A stretch of 64,000 nt of DNA from Sandaracinobacteroides sp041675905 (lineage in GTDB: Bacteria; Pseudomonadota; Alphaproteobacteria; Sphingomonadales; Sphingomonadaceae). Position 1 is the first letter of the stretch; the number at the start of each line of letters is the position of its first letter. The notes beneath the pieces are model-generated. The model was not told the DNA's origin. It ran no database searches and saw nothing but the letters and a program-made list of their open reading frames with translations. Both the position numbers and the translations under genes were made by a program. Shown piece by piece: positions 34,260-42,712 of this stretch. The DNA is taken from positions 148,382-212,381 of the forward strand of contig JBAYSX010000002.1 in the NCBI GenBank assembly GCA_041675905.1. The letters run 5' to 3'.

Positions 34260-34275
34260 GCCTTATCTTTCCAGA

Positions 34276-34310
34276 CCAGAAAAAGGCGGCCTTCGGGCCG
34301 CCTTTTTTTA
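34276..34310 (+). terminator. Intrinsic terminator after rplL
   Basis: AAAAGGCGGCC and GGCCGCCTTTT pair around a TTCG tetraloop, followed by a run of seven T (the stem spans 34281-34304). This is a canonical rho-independent terminator and ends the ribosomal operon here. Confidence 0.92.
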
Positions 34311-34509
34311 TGCCTGATGTCCCTGGTGACACAGCGGAAGCAGAAAGCTATCCATTTCCGGTATCGGCGGAGACGGCCTTGCCCAGGGCCAGCCACGGAC
34401 GCACTGCAGGTTGCCGGTTTCTACAGGGATCGAATCCTCAGGCGGGAGGGAAATGGGAAATTGCCGTCGCGCCTGTAGCAACGCAGAGACAATATCGGGA
34501 GATTGGTTC

Positions 34510-34986
34510 ATGATTCGGGGAATACACCACATCGCACTCAATACGCCTGACCTGGAACGAATGCGCCTTTTTTACACCCAGGTGTTAGGCTTCGAACAAG
34601 TCTCCGAACCATACTCCTGGGAAAACGACGGACTTTCGGATCGCGCCATCGGCTTGCGTGGCTCGGCGGCCAGCCACATATGGATCCGCGCCGGCAATTG
34701 TTTCATTGAACTGTTCCAATACACAAATCCTCCGGCCCGCGAAGCCGAACCGCTTCGCCCTTGCGACCGGGGCTATACACATTTTGCCCTCGACGTTACC
34801 GATATCGAAGCCGAATATGATCGGCTCGCCGCAGGCGGCATGCGGTTCGCCCACGAGCGGCCGGTAGATTTTGGCGCTATCCAGGCGGTATATGGATGGG
34901 ACCCGGACGGAAACGTCATAGAGCTGCAGCAGATGGACCGTTCCAATGCGGCCGCATTCGAGACACTCGGAGCCGTCGTGCCCTGA
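34510..34986 (+). CDS. VOC-superfamily (glyoxalase/extradiol-dioxygenase fold) protein
   Basis: 158 residues, one VOC domain of two beta-alpha-beta-beta-beta units. IRGIHHIALNTPDLERMRLF begins the first unit with the metal histidine; HIWIRAGNCFIELFQY and GYTHFALDVTDIEAEYDRLA follow; WDPDGNVIELQQ carries the final glutamate. Such proteins are metal-dependent lyases, isomerases or dioxygenases acting on small organics. The ATG at 34510 follows GGGAG. It is the first gene of the accessory half; its substrate is unknown. Confidence 0.85.
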   Translation: MIRGIHHIALNTPDLERMRLFYTQVLGFEQVSEPYSWENDGLSDRAIGLRGSAASHIWIRAGNCFIELFQYTNPPAREAEPLRPCDRGYTHFALDVTDIEAEYDRLAAGGMRFAHERPVDFGAIQAVYGWDPDGNVIELQQMDRSNAAAFETLGAVVP

Positions 34987-35338
34987 GAAAAGAGTGCACG
35001 GATGGCCGGCCGGATGAGAAATTCGGGCCGCGCCATCCTTCACCTTGAACACCCGCACGCAATGCGGTGGCCGCTTTCTCTGCAAGGATCGCGGGTAACG
35101 CATGCCCCCATTAATGTACCTCCTCAGGGTGTAATCCCCGTCCGATCATCAAACTGGTTCATCGGGACCTTCGGCAGAAGAACGCGCTCAGGACCTGTTA
35201 ATTTGATATGGACAGTCTGATGCAGGCTGAGGAGACGGGGGATGGGCGATTTATATTGGCTGAAAAGCGGGCAGATAGTTCAAACGTGATCAGATTCCGC
35301 AGGGCGCACCCGTATGAGGCGTCGTTGAAGCACCGGCC
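34987..35338. other. Gap with a possible transposase remnant and promoter
   Basis: No intact gene in about 350 bases between the VOC gene and the LuxR-type regulator. It holds a 15-codon open frame described separately and AT-richer sequence near 35195-35215 (TTAATTTGATATGG) that could serve as promoter of the regulator. Confidence 0.4.
35242..35289 (+). pseudogene. Possible IS5-family transposase N-terminal remnant
   Basis: A 15-codon frame, MGDLYWLKSGQIVQT then TGA, follows a strong GAGGAG ribosome-binding site. IS5-group transposases commonly begin MSDLYWLTDEQMARL; seven of the first twelve residues agree with that pattern as I recall it. The frame then stops, and no further transposase sequence is recognised. 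This would be a relic of an insertion sequence. The call rests on a short match. Confidence 0.35.
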
Positions 35339-36118
35339 ATGAAGATGGTTTCCGGCACATCTCTCTCGGGATCGACCCTGTGGCGCCCCCCCTTTCCGTT
35401 CCGCGAGAGGCGTTTCGGCGATTCTGCAGCGGAAGCGGCTTCGCGGGATCTGGTGACCGAAACCATGGTGTTTCTGGAGGAATTGGCCCAGGCCAAAGCC
35501 AGCAGTTTCTTTTGGATCAGTTCGGATTGCAACTTCATCGAGGCCCAGTTGCGCAATGTCGATGGAGACCAGGTCACGCGCTATGAAAGCGAACTTGGGG
35601 AGCTGGATCCACTTCATGCCCGCCGTATGAAATCGGAAAAGTGTATCATTGCCAGCTTGCGTGCCGACGAGACACGCGGACAGTCGCTGACCCCGGCCTA
35701 CGGGCGATTTCTGGAGTCGCGCGAGCTGGGCGATGAGCTGGCGTTGATACTTTGGTTGCGGGATCATCCCTTTGGCTATGCCTCGCTGTGTCGTGGCCTG
35801 AACGATCCGCCATTTTCGCTGGCCGACCACAACTGGCATGCGGTCCACAAATATATCGAGGCCTCTCTTTCGCACCATTTTCGCTTCCGCTACGCCCGGA
35901 TCGAGCATTCCCTGACGGGGCGCTTCCAGATCAATCCCCGTGAAGTCGACGTCGTGGAGTTGATTGTACAGGGGAAGTCCAATGCGGATATCGCCGAGAT
36001 TCTCGGTATCAGCATGGCGACGGTCAAGGTTCATGTTGGCAACATTCTGCGCAAGGCGGGTGTCGACAGCCGCCTGTCGCTCGCCTGCGTCGTGAACGAC
36101 CTGTCCCTGACAAGGTAG
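35339..36118 (+). CDS. LuxR-type HTH transcriptional regulator
   Basis: 259 residues. The C-terminal HTH is clear: INPREVDVVELIVQGKSNAD, IAEILGISMATVKVHVGNIL and RKAGVDSRLSLACVV (about residues 200-255). The N-terminal 190 residues are of the autoinducer-binding-like or PAS-like type but lack a recognisable acyl-homoserine-lactone signature. No luxI is present. The start at 35339 has no strong ribosome-binding site, so the N-terminus is uncertain. It probably responds to a substrate of the catabolic genes; a second regulator of similar design lies at 48.3 kb. Confidence 0.85.
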   Translation: MKMVSGTSLSGSTLWRPPFPFRERRFGDSAAEAASRDLVTETMVFLEELAQAKASSFFWISSDCNFIEAQLRNVDGDQVTRYESELGELDPLHARRMKSEKCIIASLRADETRGQSLTPAYGRFLESRELGDELALILWLRDHPFGYASLCRGLNDPPFSLADHNWHAVHKYIEASLSHHFRFRYARIEHSLTGRFQINPREVDVVELIVQGKSNADIAEILGISMATVKVHVGNILRKAGVDSRLSLACVVNDLSLTR

Positions 36119-36178
36119 TTCCGGACCAGACAGGCTGCAAGAACGACCGGTCTAAGACCCAAGAACTATGGGCAGCCA

Positions 36179-36190
36179 CCACGCTCGTGG
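36179..36190. promoter_or_regulatory. Palindrome upstream of the class IV aminotransferase
   Basis: CCACGCTCGTGG is a 12-base inverted repeat with five-base arms, about 100 bases ahead of the aminotransferase start and 60 bases after the LuxR-type regulator gene. A possible operator. Confidence 0.3.
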
Positions 36191-36292
36191 CTTAGGATTT
36201 CGCACATAGACAGGGTGACCGGACGATCCCGCAGACCTCGTCGTGAAGGCGTTGATGCCGCGTCAGGTCGCGGCCTTCAGGGAGAGTTCCAG

Positions 36293-37294
36293 ATGAATAT
36301 ATCCAATCCGATTCCCGCCCTCATCGAGGTGGAAAGGATCATGGCTACCGATCCGGACCATGTGCGTCTCCATCACGACCCGTTATATGCTCATGGCTCG
36401 GCATTCATAAATGGCACCTATATCGATCTGGACCATGCAGCGATTCCGATCACGGATATGGGTCTGCTGCAGGCCGACGCCTGCTATGACGTCGTCAGTG
36501 TCAGCAAAGGGCAGTTCTTCCGGCTGGATGACCATCTCGACCGCTTCGAGCGTTCATGCGCGAAGTTCCGGCTCCGCAATCCGTACAGTAAAGCAGAAAC
36601 TGCCGGGATGCTGACCAGGCTTGTTCAACTCATCGGAGCGCAGTCGGCCTACGTCTGGTGGTTCGTCACGCGTGGGGACATGCCGGAGAAAGGCAGCGAT
36701 CGCGGCAAACCGGACGCCTACGAAAACCGTCTCTATGCATTCGCGCTGCCCTATGTGTTCATTGCAGACGACGAGCAGCGCCGCCGCGGGCTCGACGTGA
36801 TGATATCCAGGAAGCACATCCGCATTCCACCCAGGGCTGTTGATCCCACCGCGAAGAACTTTCACGGTATGGATACGAGGTTGTCCCTGTTCGAAGCCAC
36901 GGACCAAAACGCGGACTGGTGTGTTCTGTGCGATGCGCAGGGCAATCTGACCGAGGCGGCCGGGGCCAATATCTTCGTGGTCAAGGACGGCGAACTATAT
37001 ACGCCCGCATCCGGTTGCCTTGAGGGAATTACCCGTAAAACGATCTTCGACCTCGCCGCCGAACTCCGGATTCCGGTCCACCGCCGCGATATTCCGGCGG
37101 ATTTTCTGCGCAATGCCGACGAAGCTTTCCTGACTTCCACGGCGGGTGGAATCATGCCGATCCGAACGGTAGACGGGGCGCCTCTGGCCAAGGGCAGCGA
37201 TAACCGGATCAGCGTAAAACTTCATAATCTCTACTGGAACAAGCGCTGGGACGGCTGGCTCGGCACGAAGATCGATTATAATAACTTGTCCTGA
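36293..37294 (+). CDS. Class IV aminotransferase (branched-chain/D-amino-acid type)
   Basis: 333 residues. It is a PLP enzyme of fold type IV. GSAFINGTYIDLDHAAIPIT and GLLQADACYDVVSV form the N-terminal domain; the PLP lysine is K188 in DPTAKNFHGMD; GNLTEAAGANIFVVKDGELY binds PLP phosphate; LEGITRKTIFDLA and FLTSTAGGIMPI follow. The family includes BCAT, D-amino-acid transaminase, ADC lyase and (R)-amine transaminases; I cannot assign the subtype. An N-terminal extension of about 30 residues precedes the usual start. The ATG at 36293 follows GGGAG. Nearby D-amino-acid genes make a D-specific role attractive. Confidence 0.87.
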   Translation: MNISNPIPALIEVERIMATDPDHVRLHHDPLYAHGSAFINGTYIDLDHAAIPITDMGLLQADACYDVVSVSKGQFFRLDDHLDRFERSCAKFRLRNPYSKAETAGMLTRLVQLIGAQSAYVWWFVTRGDMPEKGSDRGKPDAYENRLYAFALPYVFIADDEQRRRGLDVMISRKHIRIPPRAVDPTAKNFHGMDTRLSLFEATDQNADWCVLCDAQGNLTEAAGANIFVVKDGELYTPASGCLEGITRKTIFDLAAELRIPVHRRDIPADFLRNADEAFLTSTAGGIMPIRTVDGAPLAKGSDNRISVKLHNLYWNKRWDGWLGTKIDYNNLS

Positions 37295-37345
37295 TACGCT
37301 TGATGTATCTGTGTTTTAGCTGAATTCCAAGCAGGGCGTAAACTT

Positions 37346-37401
37346 CTGACCTGCACCGAGAATTCTGGACCACGCGGATCAGCATTCTCGGTGCAGGTCA
37401 G
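37346..37401. repeat. 56-base palindrome between converging genes
   Basis: Arms CTGACCTGCACCGAGAAT (37346-37363) and its exact complement (37384-37401) flank a 20-base loop that is itself partly self-complementary. On the plus strand it is followed by ATTTTTACTT. It may terminate the aminotransferase transcript. Alternatively it may be a pair of insertion-sequence ends or a MITE-like relic, since GACCTGCACC-type termini with TCTGGACC occur in some IS3-family ends. Confidence 0.75.
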
Positions 37402-37405
37402 ATTT

Positions 37406-38653
37406 TTACTTGTCTGGCATTGCGTCCCAGACGAGTGGCAGGCTCTGGATCAGCCCAACGGCGCCACCCGATGTGCGGATGACCGCATCCTCCGCAACCG
37501 TAAAATCCGGAATGCGTGAAAACCACGTCTCTAATGCTATCCGAAGCTCGGTTCTTGCCAGTAGGCGACCGGGGCAACCATGAATGCCATTTCCGAATGT
37601 TGCGATCTGTCCGGCTTTCCGGGAAAAGTCCATTTCTCCTGCATCGGGCAACACGCGCCGGTCATATCTGTATGCCATGGTGGGCATGGAAATAATGTCA
37701 TCTTTTCGGAGCAACTGATTTCCGTAATTACAGTCGTTTTTAACAAGCCGGCCCGCGATTGCGATCGGAAAATATCGCAGAAGTTCGTCTACCGCACCGG
37801 GGATCAGGGATGGGTCGGCGCCTATTTGCCGGCGATGCGATTCATTTTCTGCAAGGAATCGGAAAACAAAACCAAGCATGGCTGCCACAGTGTCCAGACC
37901 ACCAAAGAGCATTTGGGTAGCGAGATCGAGTGCTTCCGCATTGGTTACCGCCCGATCCTGTACTGTCCCCGACGCAATGGCACTCAGAAGATCCTTCCCC
38001 GGGTCTGACCGGCGGGCATCGATATAGGGCGTGAGATAATCGTGGAATGACGCATATACTTCCTCCAGCGTCATGGATTGGGGACGCACAACTTCGTCAG
38101 CCCAGGATTTAAGCATGGGAGCATCCGCCATGGGCAGGTCCACCATTCTCATGAACACGCGTATAGGAAGCTGGAAGCAATATTCCTGCATAAACTCGCA
38201 GTGACCGCGCTCTCGTACAGCCTCGATGAGCTCGACCGAGGTCGACCGGATAAATCCCTCCATGTCGCGCACCGCTGTCGGCGACATTGCAGGATTGATC
38301 AGGTTACGAAATCCGCGATGATGTGGAGGATCAATGGTTTGCGGATGCGTGTGGTATGCCATACCCCGCTCGCGGGGCACCTGTGCAATCCGCGACGAAA
38401 AGCGTTCATGATCCGCAAATATCTCCTGGAGCGCCTGGCCCCCTACCGCAATCCAATGCCCCCCATTGCGCGTTGTCCAAACCAGATTGGCGTCAGGCGG
38501 GACGGATTCGACCAGTCGCGCCCACGCTGTGTGAAAATCCGACTCGGTATCTGGCAGTGCGTATACATCGATATCGACCACATGTTCTGGATCGACATGA
38601 TCGGGGATTGGCATATCCTGATTCTCCCTCATCCGAAATTCTTGCTCCGGCAT
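37406..38653 (-). CDS. Cytochrome P450, CYP101-like
   Basis: 415 residues. The heme-ligand loop is FGNGIHGCPGRLLA with cysteine C360; the I-helix oxygen-activation motif is FGGLDTVAAML, as in P450cam; the ExxR is DELLRY. NLVWTTRNGGHWIAVGG and the ending QSLPLVWD closely follow P450cam. This suggests hydroxylation of a terpenoid or other compact hydrophobic ring. CYP101 enzymes need a 2Fe-2S ferredoxin and a reductase; neither is adjacent. It converges with the aminotransferase gene and is preceded by a gap of about 185 bases. Confidence 0.9.
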   Translation of the reverse strand: MPEQEFRMRENQDMPIPDHVDPEHVVDIDVYALPDTESDFHTAWARLVESVPPDANLVWTTRNGGHWIAVGGQALQEIFADHERFSSRIAQVPRERGMAYHTHPQTIDPPHHRGFRNLINPAMSPTAVRDMEGFIRSTSVELIEAVRERGHCEFMQEYCFQLPIRVFMRMVDLPMADAPMLKSWADEVVRPQSMTLEEVYASFHDYLTPYIDARRSDPGKDLLSAIASGTVQDRAVTNAEALDLATQMLFGGLDTVAAMLGFVFRFLAENESHRRQIGADPSLIPGAVDELLRYFPIAIAGRLVKNDCNYGNQLLRKDDIISMPTMAYRYDRRVLPDAGEMDFSRKAGQIATFGNGIHGCPGRLLARTELRIALETWFSRIPDFTVAEDAVIRTSGGAVGLIQSLPLVWDAMPDK

Positions 38654-38838
38654 TGATGATTACTCATCTGTTATACCACCCAAGGTAGCACAAACTTTCG
38701 AAACAACGACTGGATTTTTGCTTTGGGGGAAAATCGCGCTTTATATATGAGAGTATTCCCACAATCTGAAGGCACAGACGGGGCAATACGGGGTGATGGA
38801 TTGCCCATCCGGACAATCCATCAAAAGCGGCCAATCTA

Positions 38839-40620
38839 TTATGTGCCTGCGGTTTCGGCGCCGTCCGAATCGGCATTAACTGCCGCGATATAACCAAAAG
38901 CCATGGCCGGCCCGATTGTTCCACCCGCCCCGTAGTAAGTTTCCCGCGACGGTGCGGCAATGCAGTTCCCGGCGCCATACAAGCCGCCAATCGGAGTGCC
39001 ATTGGCGCCCATCACCTGCGCCTTGTGGTTAATCTGTGGACCGCCGCTGGTGTCGAGAGCGCCGGCCGCCAGAATAATCGCATAATAAGGCCCTTCGCTC
39101 CGTATGGGATGCATGGTCGGATTGGGGTAAGGCGCGACCGGCTCCTTTGTACCTTCTCTCATCGGGGAAAAATAAGCCTGCCAGTCAATGTCATACGCCT
39201 GATCACCCCGCGCGAAATCGACATCCCTTCCAGATTGCGCACTGGTATTGAACGATCGGATTGTCGCCGAAAGATTTTCGGTGAACGATCCCGAAAGATG
39301 AACATTTTCAACCCGGTTGCCCAGCTGGTTCAGCCGCGCCTTTATTTGTACGGTTAATTCTTCCAGGGTTTGACCGGTAAGGACAGAAGATACGTTCTTA
39401 GGATCGACCGGTATGGGGTGATTTCCTCCGAATGCATCAGCGGTTCGGGCATCGTAAATCATGAACAGCAAATGGTTGGGGAACTCCATATTTACCGGAT
39501 CATATACAAAGTGGATCTCGGCACGATTATTGTAAGGCCGCTTCTCGTTGACCACCCGTCGGCCATATTTATTGACCATAATCATTGAATCGCCAGGAAG
39601 TGCAGATGCACTGATAGTCTGACGGTTTTCGAGAGCATCCTCCAGAACAACCTGCGTTCGCCAGGCTGTGCCAAGATCGCCCATCGCGGCCCCCGCCGCG
39701 CCGGCGATTTCTATGAAATCACCCATGGCATAGGGTCCCGCACAGGATCCATAAAGTGCTGTCTGATGCGTAGCGATCAGATCGACATTATGGACGTACC
39801 CTCCCGTACCGAAAATGACACCTTTACGCGCACTTATGCGGATAATTTTGCCTTGATGCTCTGCCTCGAGACCAATAACCCGACCTTCGCGCATCAACAG
39901 ACGGCTTGCACGATGCTCGGTAAGAATGGGAACGCTGTTGCGTTCCAGCCAGTTTTCCAAATGACCGATGATATTTGCGCCGTCACCAATCTCGCCAACA
40001 CTTGCCTTGCCGTCCATATTGTAGGGTACAAGTGCGCGACCTCGGGGAGCCTTGTTCTCCGGAAGATGATCGGCATAATCGGGGGGTAGTTTGTCAGCGC
40101 CGGGAAAGCTGAACTGGGCGAAATCCAGAGCGCCCAACTCTCTCAGGCGATCAAGCATGGCTGATCCGTTGTCGTAGAACGCTTCCAAAAGACGATATTC
40201 GGATTCCCGCAATCCTAATGTCGGATGATCTGATCTATAGGTTTGCGGATAAGAAAATCGGGCAAGATAGCGAAGGCAATCGGTCTTTTTGTCATCTATC
40301 CCTTGCTTGCGAAGCAAGAAATTATTTGGAATCCAAAGTACGCCGCCGGACATCTGCGTTGTCCCGCCAATTGCAGGCCGCTTCTCAAGAAGGATCACCC
40401 GGTTTTTCAGAGATGCCGCAGACACTGCCGCAACACAACCTGCTGCACCGCCTCCGACGCAGACAATATCAGCCTCCATATCCCAGGAGGCAACGTCCGG
40501 CGTATCCGCACGGGACGGAGCCGCCATGCCTCCCAATGCAGATGCGCCCGCAAGTACGCCCGCACCAGCGAGAAGTTGCCGGCGACCCATTTGCGCCGTC
40601 TTCGGTGAATCCATGACCAT
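38839..40620 (-). CDS. Tat-exported FAD-binding fumarate-reductase/3-ketosteroid-dehydrogenase-like flavoprotein
   Basis: 593 residues. A twin-arginine signal (GRRQLLAGAG, R13/R14, then an alanine-rich stretch to SRADT) suggests export with folded FAD. The FAD site is DIVCVGGGAAGCVAAV, then EKRPAIGGTTQMSGG typical of the FAD_binding_2 family (fumarate reductase flavoprotein, KstD, urocanate reductase). The C-terminus GLYGAGNCIA and PSRETYYGAGGTIGPAMAFG resembles 3-ketosteroid dehydrogenases. It could dehydrogenate a cyclic ketone or reduce a C=C bond. The P450 gene lies downstream on the same strand. Confidence 0.87.
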   Translation of the reverse strand: MVMDSPKTAQMGRRQLLAGAGVLAGASALGGMAAPSRADTPDVASWDMEADIVCVGGGAAGCVAAVSAASLKNRVILLEKRPAIGGTTQMSGGVLWIPNNFLLRKQGIDDKKTDCLRYLARFSYPQTYRSDHPTLGLRESEYRLLEAFYDNGSAMLDRLRELGALDFAQFSFPGADKLPPDYADHLPENKAPRGRALVPYNMDGKASVGEIGDGANIIGHLENWLERNSVPILTEHRASRLLMREGRVIGLEAEHQGKIIRISARKGVIFGTGGYVHNVDLIATHQTALYGSCAGPYAMGDFIEIAGAAGAAMGDLGTAWRTQVVLEDALENRQTISASALPGDSMIMVNKYGRRVVNEKRPYNNRAEIHFVYDPVNMEFPNHLLFMIYDARTADAFGGNHPIPVDPKNVSSVLTGQTLEELTVQIKARLNQLGNRVENVHLSGSFTENLSATIRSFNTSAQSGRDVDFARGDQAYDIDWQAYFSPMREGTKEPVAPYPNPTMHPIRSEGPYYAIILAAGALDTSGGPQINHKAQVMGANGTPIGGLYGAGNCIAAPSRETYYGAGGTIGPAMAFGYIAAVNADSDGAETAGT

Positions 40621-40940
40621 TTGTTTTTCTCCACGAACGATGTGAACCAGATTATTGATTTTTCAGGCATAAATTCAGGAATTACCTGATATTAGCTTTT
40701 TGATTACGGTTTGGCTGATTGGGAGCGGGAAACACGCATGGCGATACGGATTGGTTGACGCCGCGCGAAATGCATCTGTCGCCGGGATTGTCGCGCCGGA
40801 ATCTCCCCCACGCGAGTTTCCTCTTATGGTTACTTTCCCCGCAATTCACAGACGCGCACCCCGACACGCCCCGCTATGTGTGCACGCCTGTCAGATCCGC
40901 GCATCTGCAGTGCCAGAGGATCCGGACGCCACGAGATAGA
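40621..40940. other. 320-base gap with a palindrome and promoter of the flavoprotein gene
   Basis: No gene is recognised. Just upstream of the flavoprotein start the minus strand is AT-rich (around 40640-40710), a likely promoter region, and contains TCAGG-N5-CCTGA at 40675-40689, a candidate operator. The rest of the gap shows nothing clear. Confidence 0.4.
40675..40689. promoter_or_regulatory. Palindromic operator candidate upstream of flavoprotein gene
   Basis: TCAGGAATTACCTGA has perfect five-base arms around AATTA, 55 bases from the flavoprotein start. A second palindrome with TCAGG/CCTGA elements occurs at 44478-44492. Confidence 0.35.
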
Positions 40941-41243
40941 CTACATGACGCTCCTTTGATTGGAAGCATCAAACAGGCTGGCGGTCATTCCCGTTATCAT
41001 TGGACCGCAGCGCTCGATAAAGGATTTGACATGATCCATTTCAAGATGCGTGCGCAGCGCCGCTTCATCCCGCCAATGTTCCACCACAGCAAATTGGCCC
41101 GTGGCAGGGTCATCGAGACCCATTGCATAGAGCAGGCAGCCATCCTCTTCGCGCGTGCGTTTCTCGATCGCCTCAACCTCGCTGAGAAATAATTCCAGCC
41201 TGGAAGGGTCGACATTAATTTGTCCGACTACGATCACTGACAT
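40941..41243 (-). CDS. ABM-fold monooxygenase (YgiN/quinol monooxygenase-like)
   Basis: 100 residues, one antibiotic-biosynthesis-monooxygenase ferredoxin-like domain: MSVIVVGQINVDPSRLELFL, EDGCLLYAMGLDDPATGQFA and VVEHWRDEAALRTHLEMDH are the three characteristic blocks. These dimeric cofactor-free enzymes oxidise quinols or polyketide phenols, or act as heme or aldehyde handlers. The start overlaps the AraC-type regulator gene by ten bases, so it is co-translated. The real substrate is unknown. Confidence 0.85.
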   Translation of the reverse strand: MSVIVVGQINVDPSRLELFLSEVEAIEKRTREEDGCLLYAMGLDDPATGQFAVVEHWRDEAALRTHLEMDHVKSFIERCGPMITGMTASLFDASNQRSVM

Positions 41244-42274
41244 GAATGTACCTCCTGATGTGTAGTGAATTTATAACCCTGGAAATCGAGCAGTTGTTTC
41301 TGGATCAAAGGCTGCAGTTCCTGTTTCCGGAACGCACTTGGGGAAATGCCAAACCGGTCAACGAAGCAACGACTGAAGTGCGACACGTTCTGGAAGCCCC
41401 ATCCCAGTGCGATGTCGGTGATAGACCGGTCCGCTTCTCCGGGGTCGCACAGAGCCTGCTGGCAGCGATCGAGGCGGTGCTCCATGACCATGCGGCGAAA
41501 TGTTCTGCCGCCCCAGTTGGCAACCGCAAAAAGATAGCTTTTGGAAATACCGAGTTCGGAAGCAATTTTGGCCGGAGACAGTTCCGGATCGGCAATGCGA
41601 AGCAGAATAGCCTGCTCAATCCGCTCAAAATGAACGGCCATCGCCGAGGAATGCGACGACACTGATCCTTCGGAAAGAAAGACGAGGCCAACCAGGTTGA
41701 GAACCGAACTGGGTAATCGACGAATCTCGTCAGCCTGAAGGGAGCTGCAATTTCTCCAGATACTCACCATCAAATCGCGCAGAATACCTGCGCAGCCATC
41801 CGAGGCTTTCACTGCCCGGCCGAAGCCGATGTCCACATTCTTGAATTGCGTCCGCAATATGCTCTTTGGCATCTTGAACGCGAGCACCCCCGTCGCGCCA
41901 TCCTGAACTGCCTCCATGGCGCTGTCACAGTCCTGCAGAAAGAGCGTATCAGCGACACATTCTGTGCTTCTCCCATGCTGGGTTACGGTGACACGTCCTT
42001 CTTCGACAAGGGTCAGGACGAGATCGTCGCTTCGTTCGGAACGGCTCCGCGACTTGCGGTGACCGGCAAAGCTCGAACTGGCATAGGCTTTCGACAGTTG
42101 CATCCAGCCGAGAGGCCGTGAACTGACTGCCGAATGGAAGGGCAACACCGCATCTCCGGACTCAAGGCAAAGCGGCGCATATTCCTCCGAAATCGCTGCC
42201 TCGTACTCGGCAAGCGACAGGCGCGCCATTGTCTGATCAAATCCTTCCCTCGCAAACAAAGCGCCCTCCGACAC
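41234..42274 (-). CDS. AraC-family transcriptional regulator
   Basis: 346 residues. The C-terminal AraC/XylS HTH pair contains LSPAKIASELGISKSYLFAV, FRRMVMEHRLDRCQQALCD and ITDIALGWGFQNVSHFSRCF with FGISPSAFRK. The N-terminal 230 residues resemble the AraC_binding_2 type (as in FeaR and related catabolic activators). The GTG at 42274 is chosen because AAGGAGGTAAACCA, an ideal ribosome-binding site, lies just upstream; a TTG at 42295 overlaps that site. It is co-transcribed with the ABM gene and probably activates a neighbouring catabolic unit. Confidence 0.88.
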   Translation of the reverse strand: MSEGALFAREGFDQTMARLSLAEYEAAISEEYAPLCLESGDAVLPFHSAVSSRPLGWMQLSKAYASSSFAGHRKSRSRSERSDDLVLTLVEEGRVTVTQHGRSTECVADTLFLQDCDSAMEAVQDGATGVLAFKMPKSILRTQFKNVDIGFGRAVKASDGCAGILRDLMVSIWRNCSSLQADEIRRLPSSVLNLVGLVFLSEGSVSSHSSAMAVHFERIEQAILLRIADPELSPAKIASELGISKSYLFAVANWGGRTFRRMVMEHRLDRCQQALCDPGEADRSITDIALGWGFQNVSHFSRCFVDRFGISPSAFRKQELQPLIQKQLLDFQGYKFTTHQEVHSCQ

Positions 42275-42355
42275 TGGTTTACCTCCTTCCAGCAATGCCC
42301 CTCACAGCCTGAAATTGTTCGACTTTATAGCTGTTCAGGGCGGGCACCCCTATCA

Positions 42356-42712
42356 TCATGTCTGTGGCGTGTCACGCCATTCTCCGTCGGTTACATAATA
42401 ACCATCGGCCTCCCAGAGATGCAGAAACTGGAGCGGGCCGAACCCCTCTTCCGGCCCGCGCTTGCTGACGCCGGAATCGAGGTCAAAAATATACCCGTGC
42501 CGTGGACAACGGAACCGGTTGCCGGAAACCCGCCCTCCTTCGAGTGGCGCGCCGGCATGGGGGCACAGGTTTCGAATCGCCCGCGCCCCCTTTTCCCCGC
42601 AAACGAGGAGGACCGTTTGGCCCTCCACGTCAAAGACTTTCGCAAATCCAGGGGTTACTTCCGCTATGGGCGCAAGACGCAGGCCCTTTCGCGACATTGC
42701 GTTATCCGGCAT
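42356..42712 (-). CDS. Rieske-type [2Fe-2S] ferredoxin
   Basis: 118 residues. The cluster ligands are CPHAG and CPRHGYIFDLDSG, the standard CxH and CxxH Rieske pair. The size and lack of a membrane helix fit a soluble dioxygenase ferredoxin that passes electrons to a ring-hydroxylating oxygenase. The start at 42712 overlaps the amidohydrolase stop (TAATG), so the two are coupled. A Rieske oxygenase lies 20 kb away at 62.7 kb; a link is possible but not shown. Confidence 0.9.
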   Translation of the reverse strand: MPDNAMSRKGLRLAPIAEVTPGFAKVFDVEGQTVLLVCGEKGARAIRNLCPHAGAPLEGGRVSGNRFRCPRHGYIFDLDSGVSKRGPEEGFGPLQFLHLWEADGYYVTDGEWRDTPQT

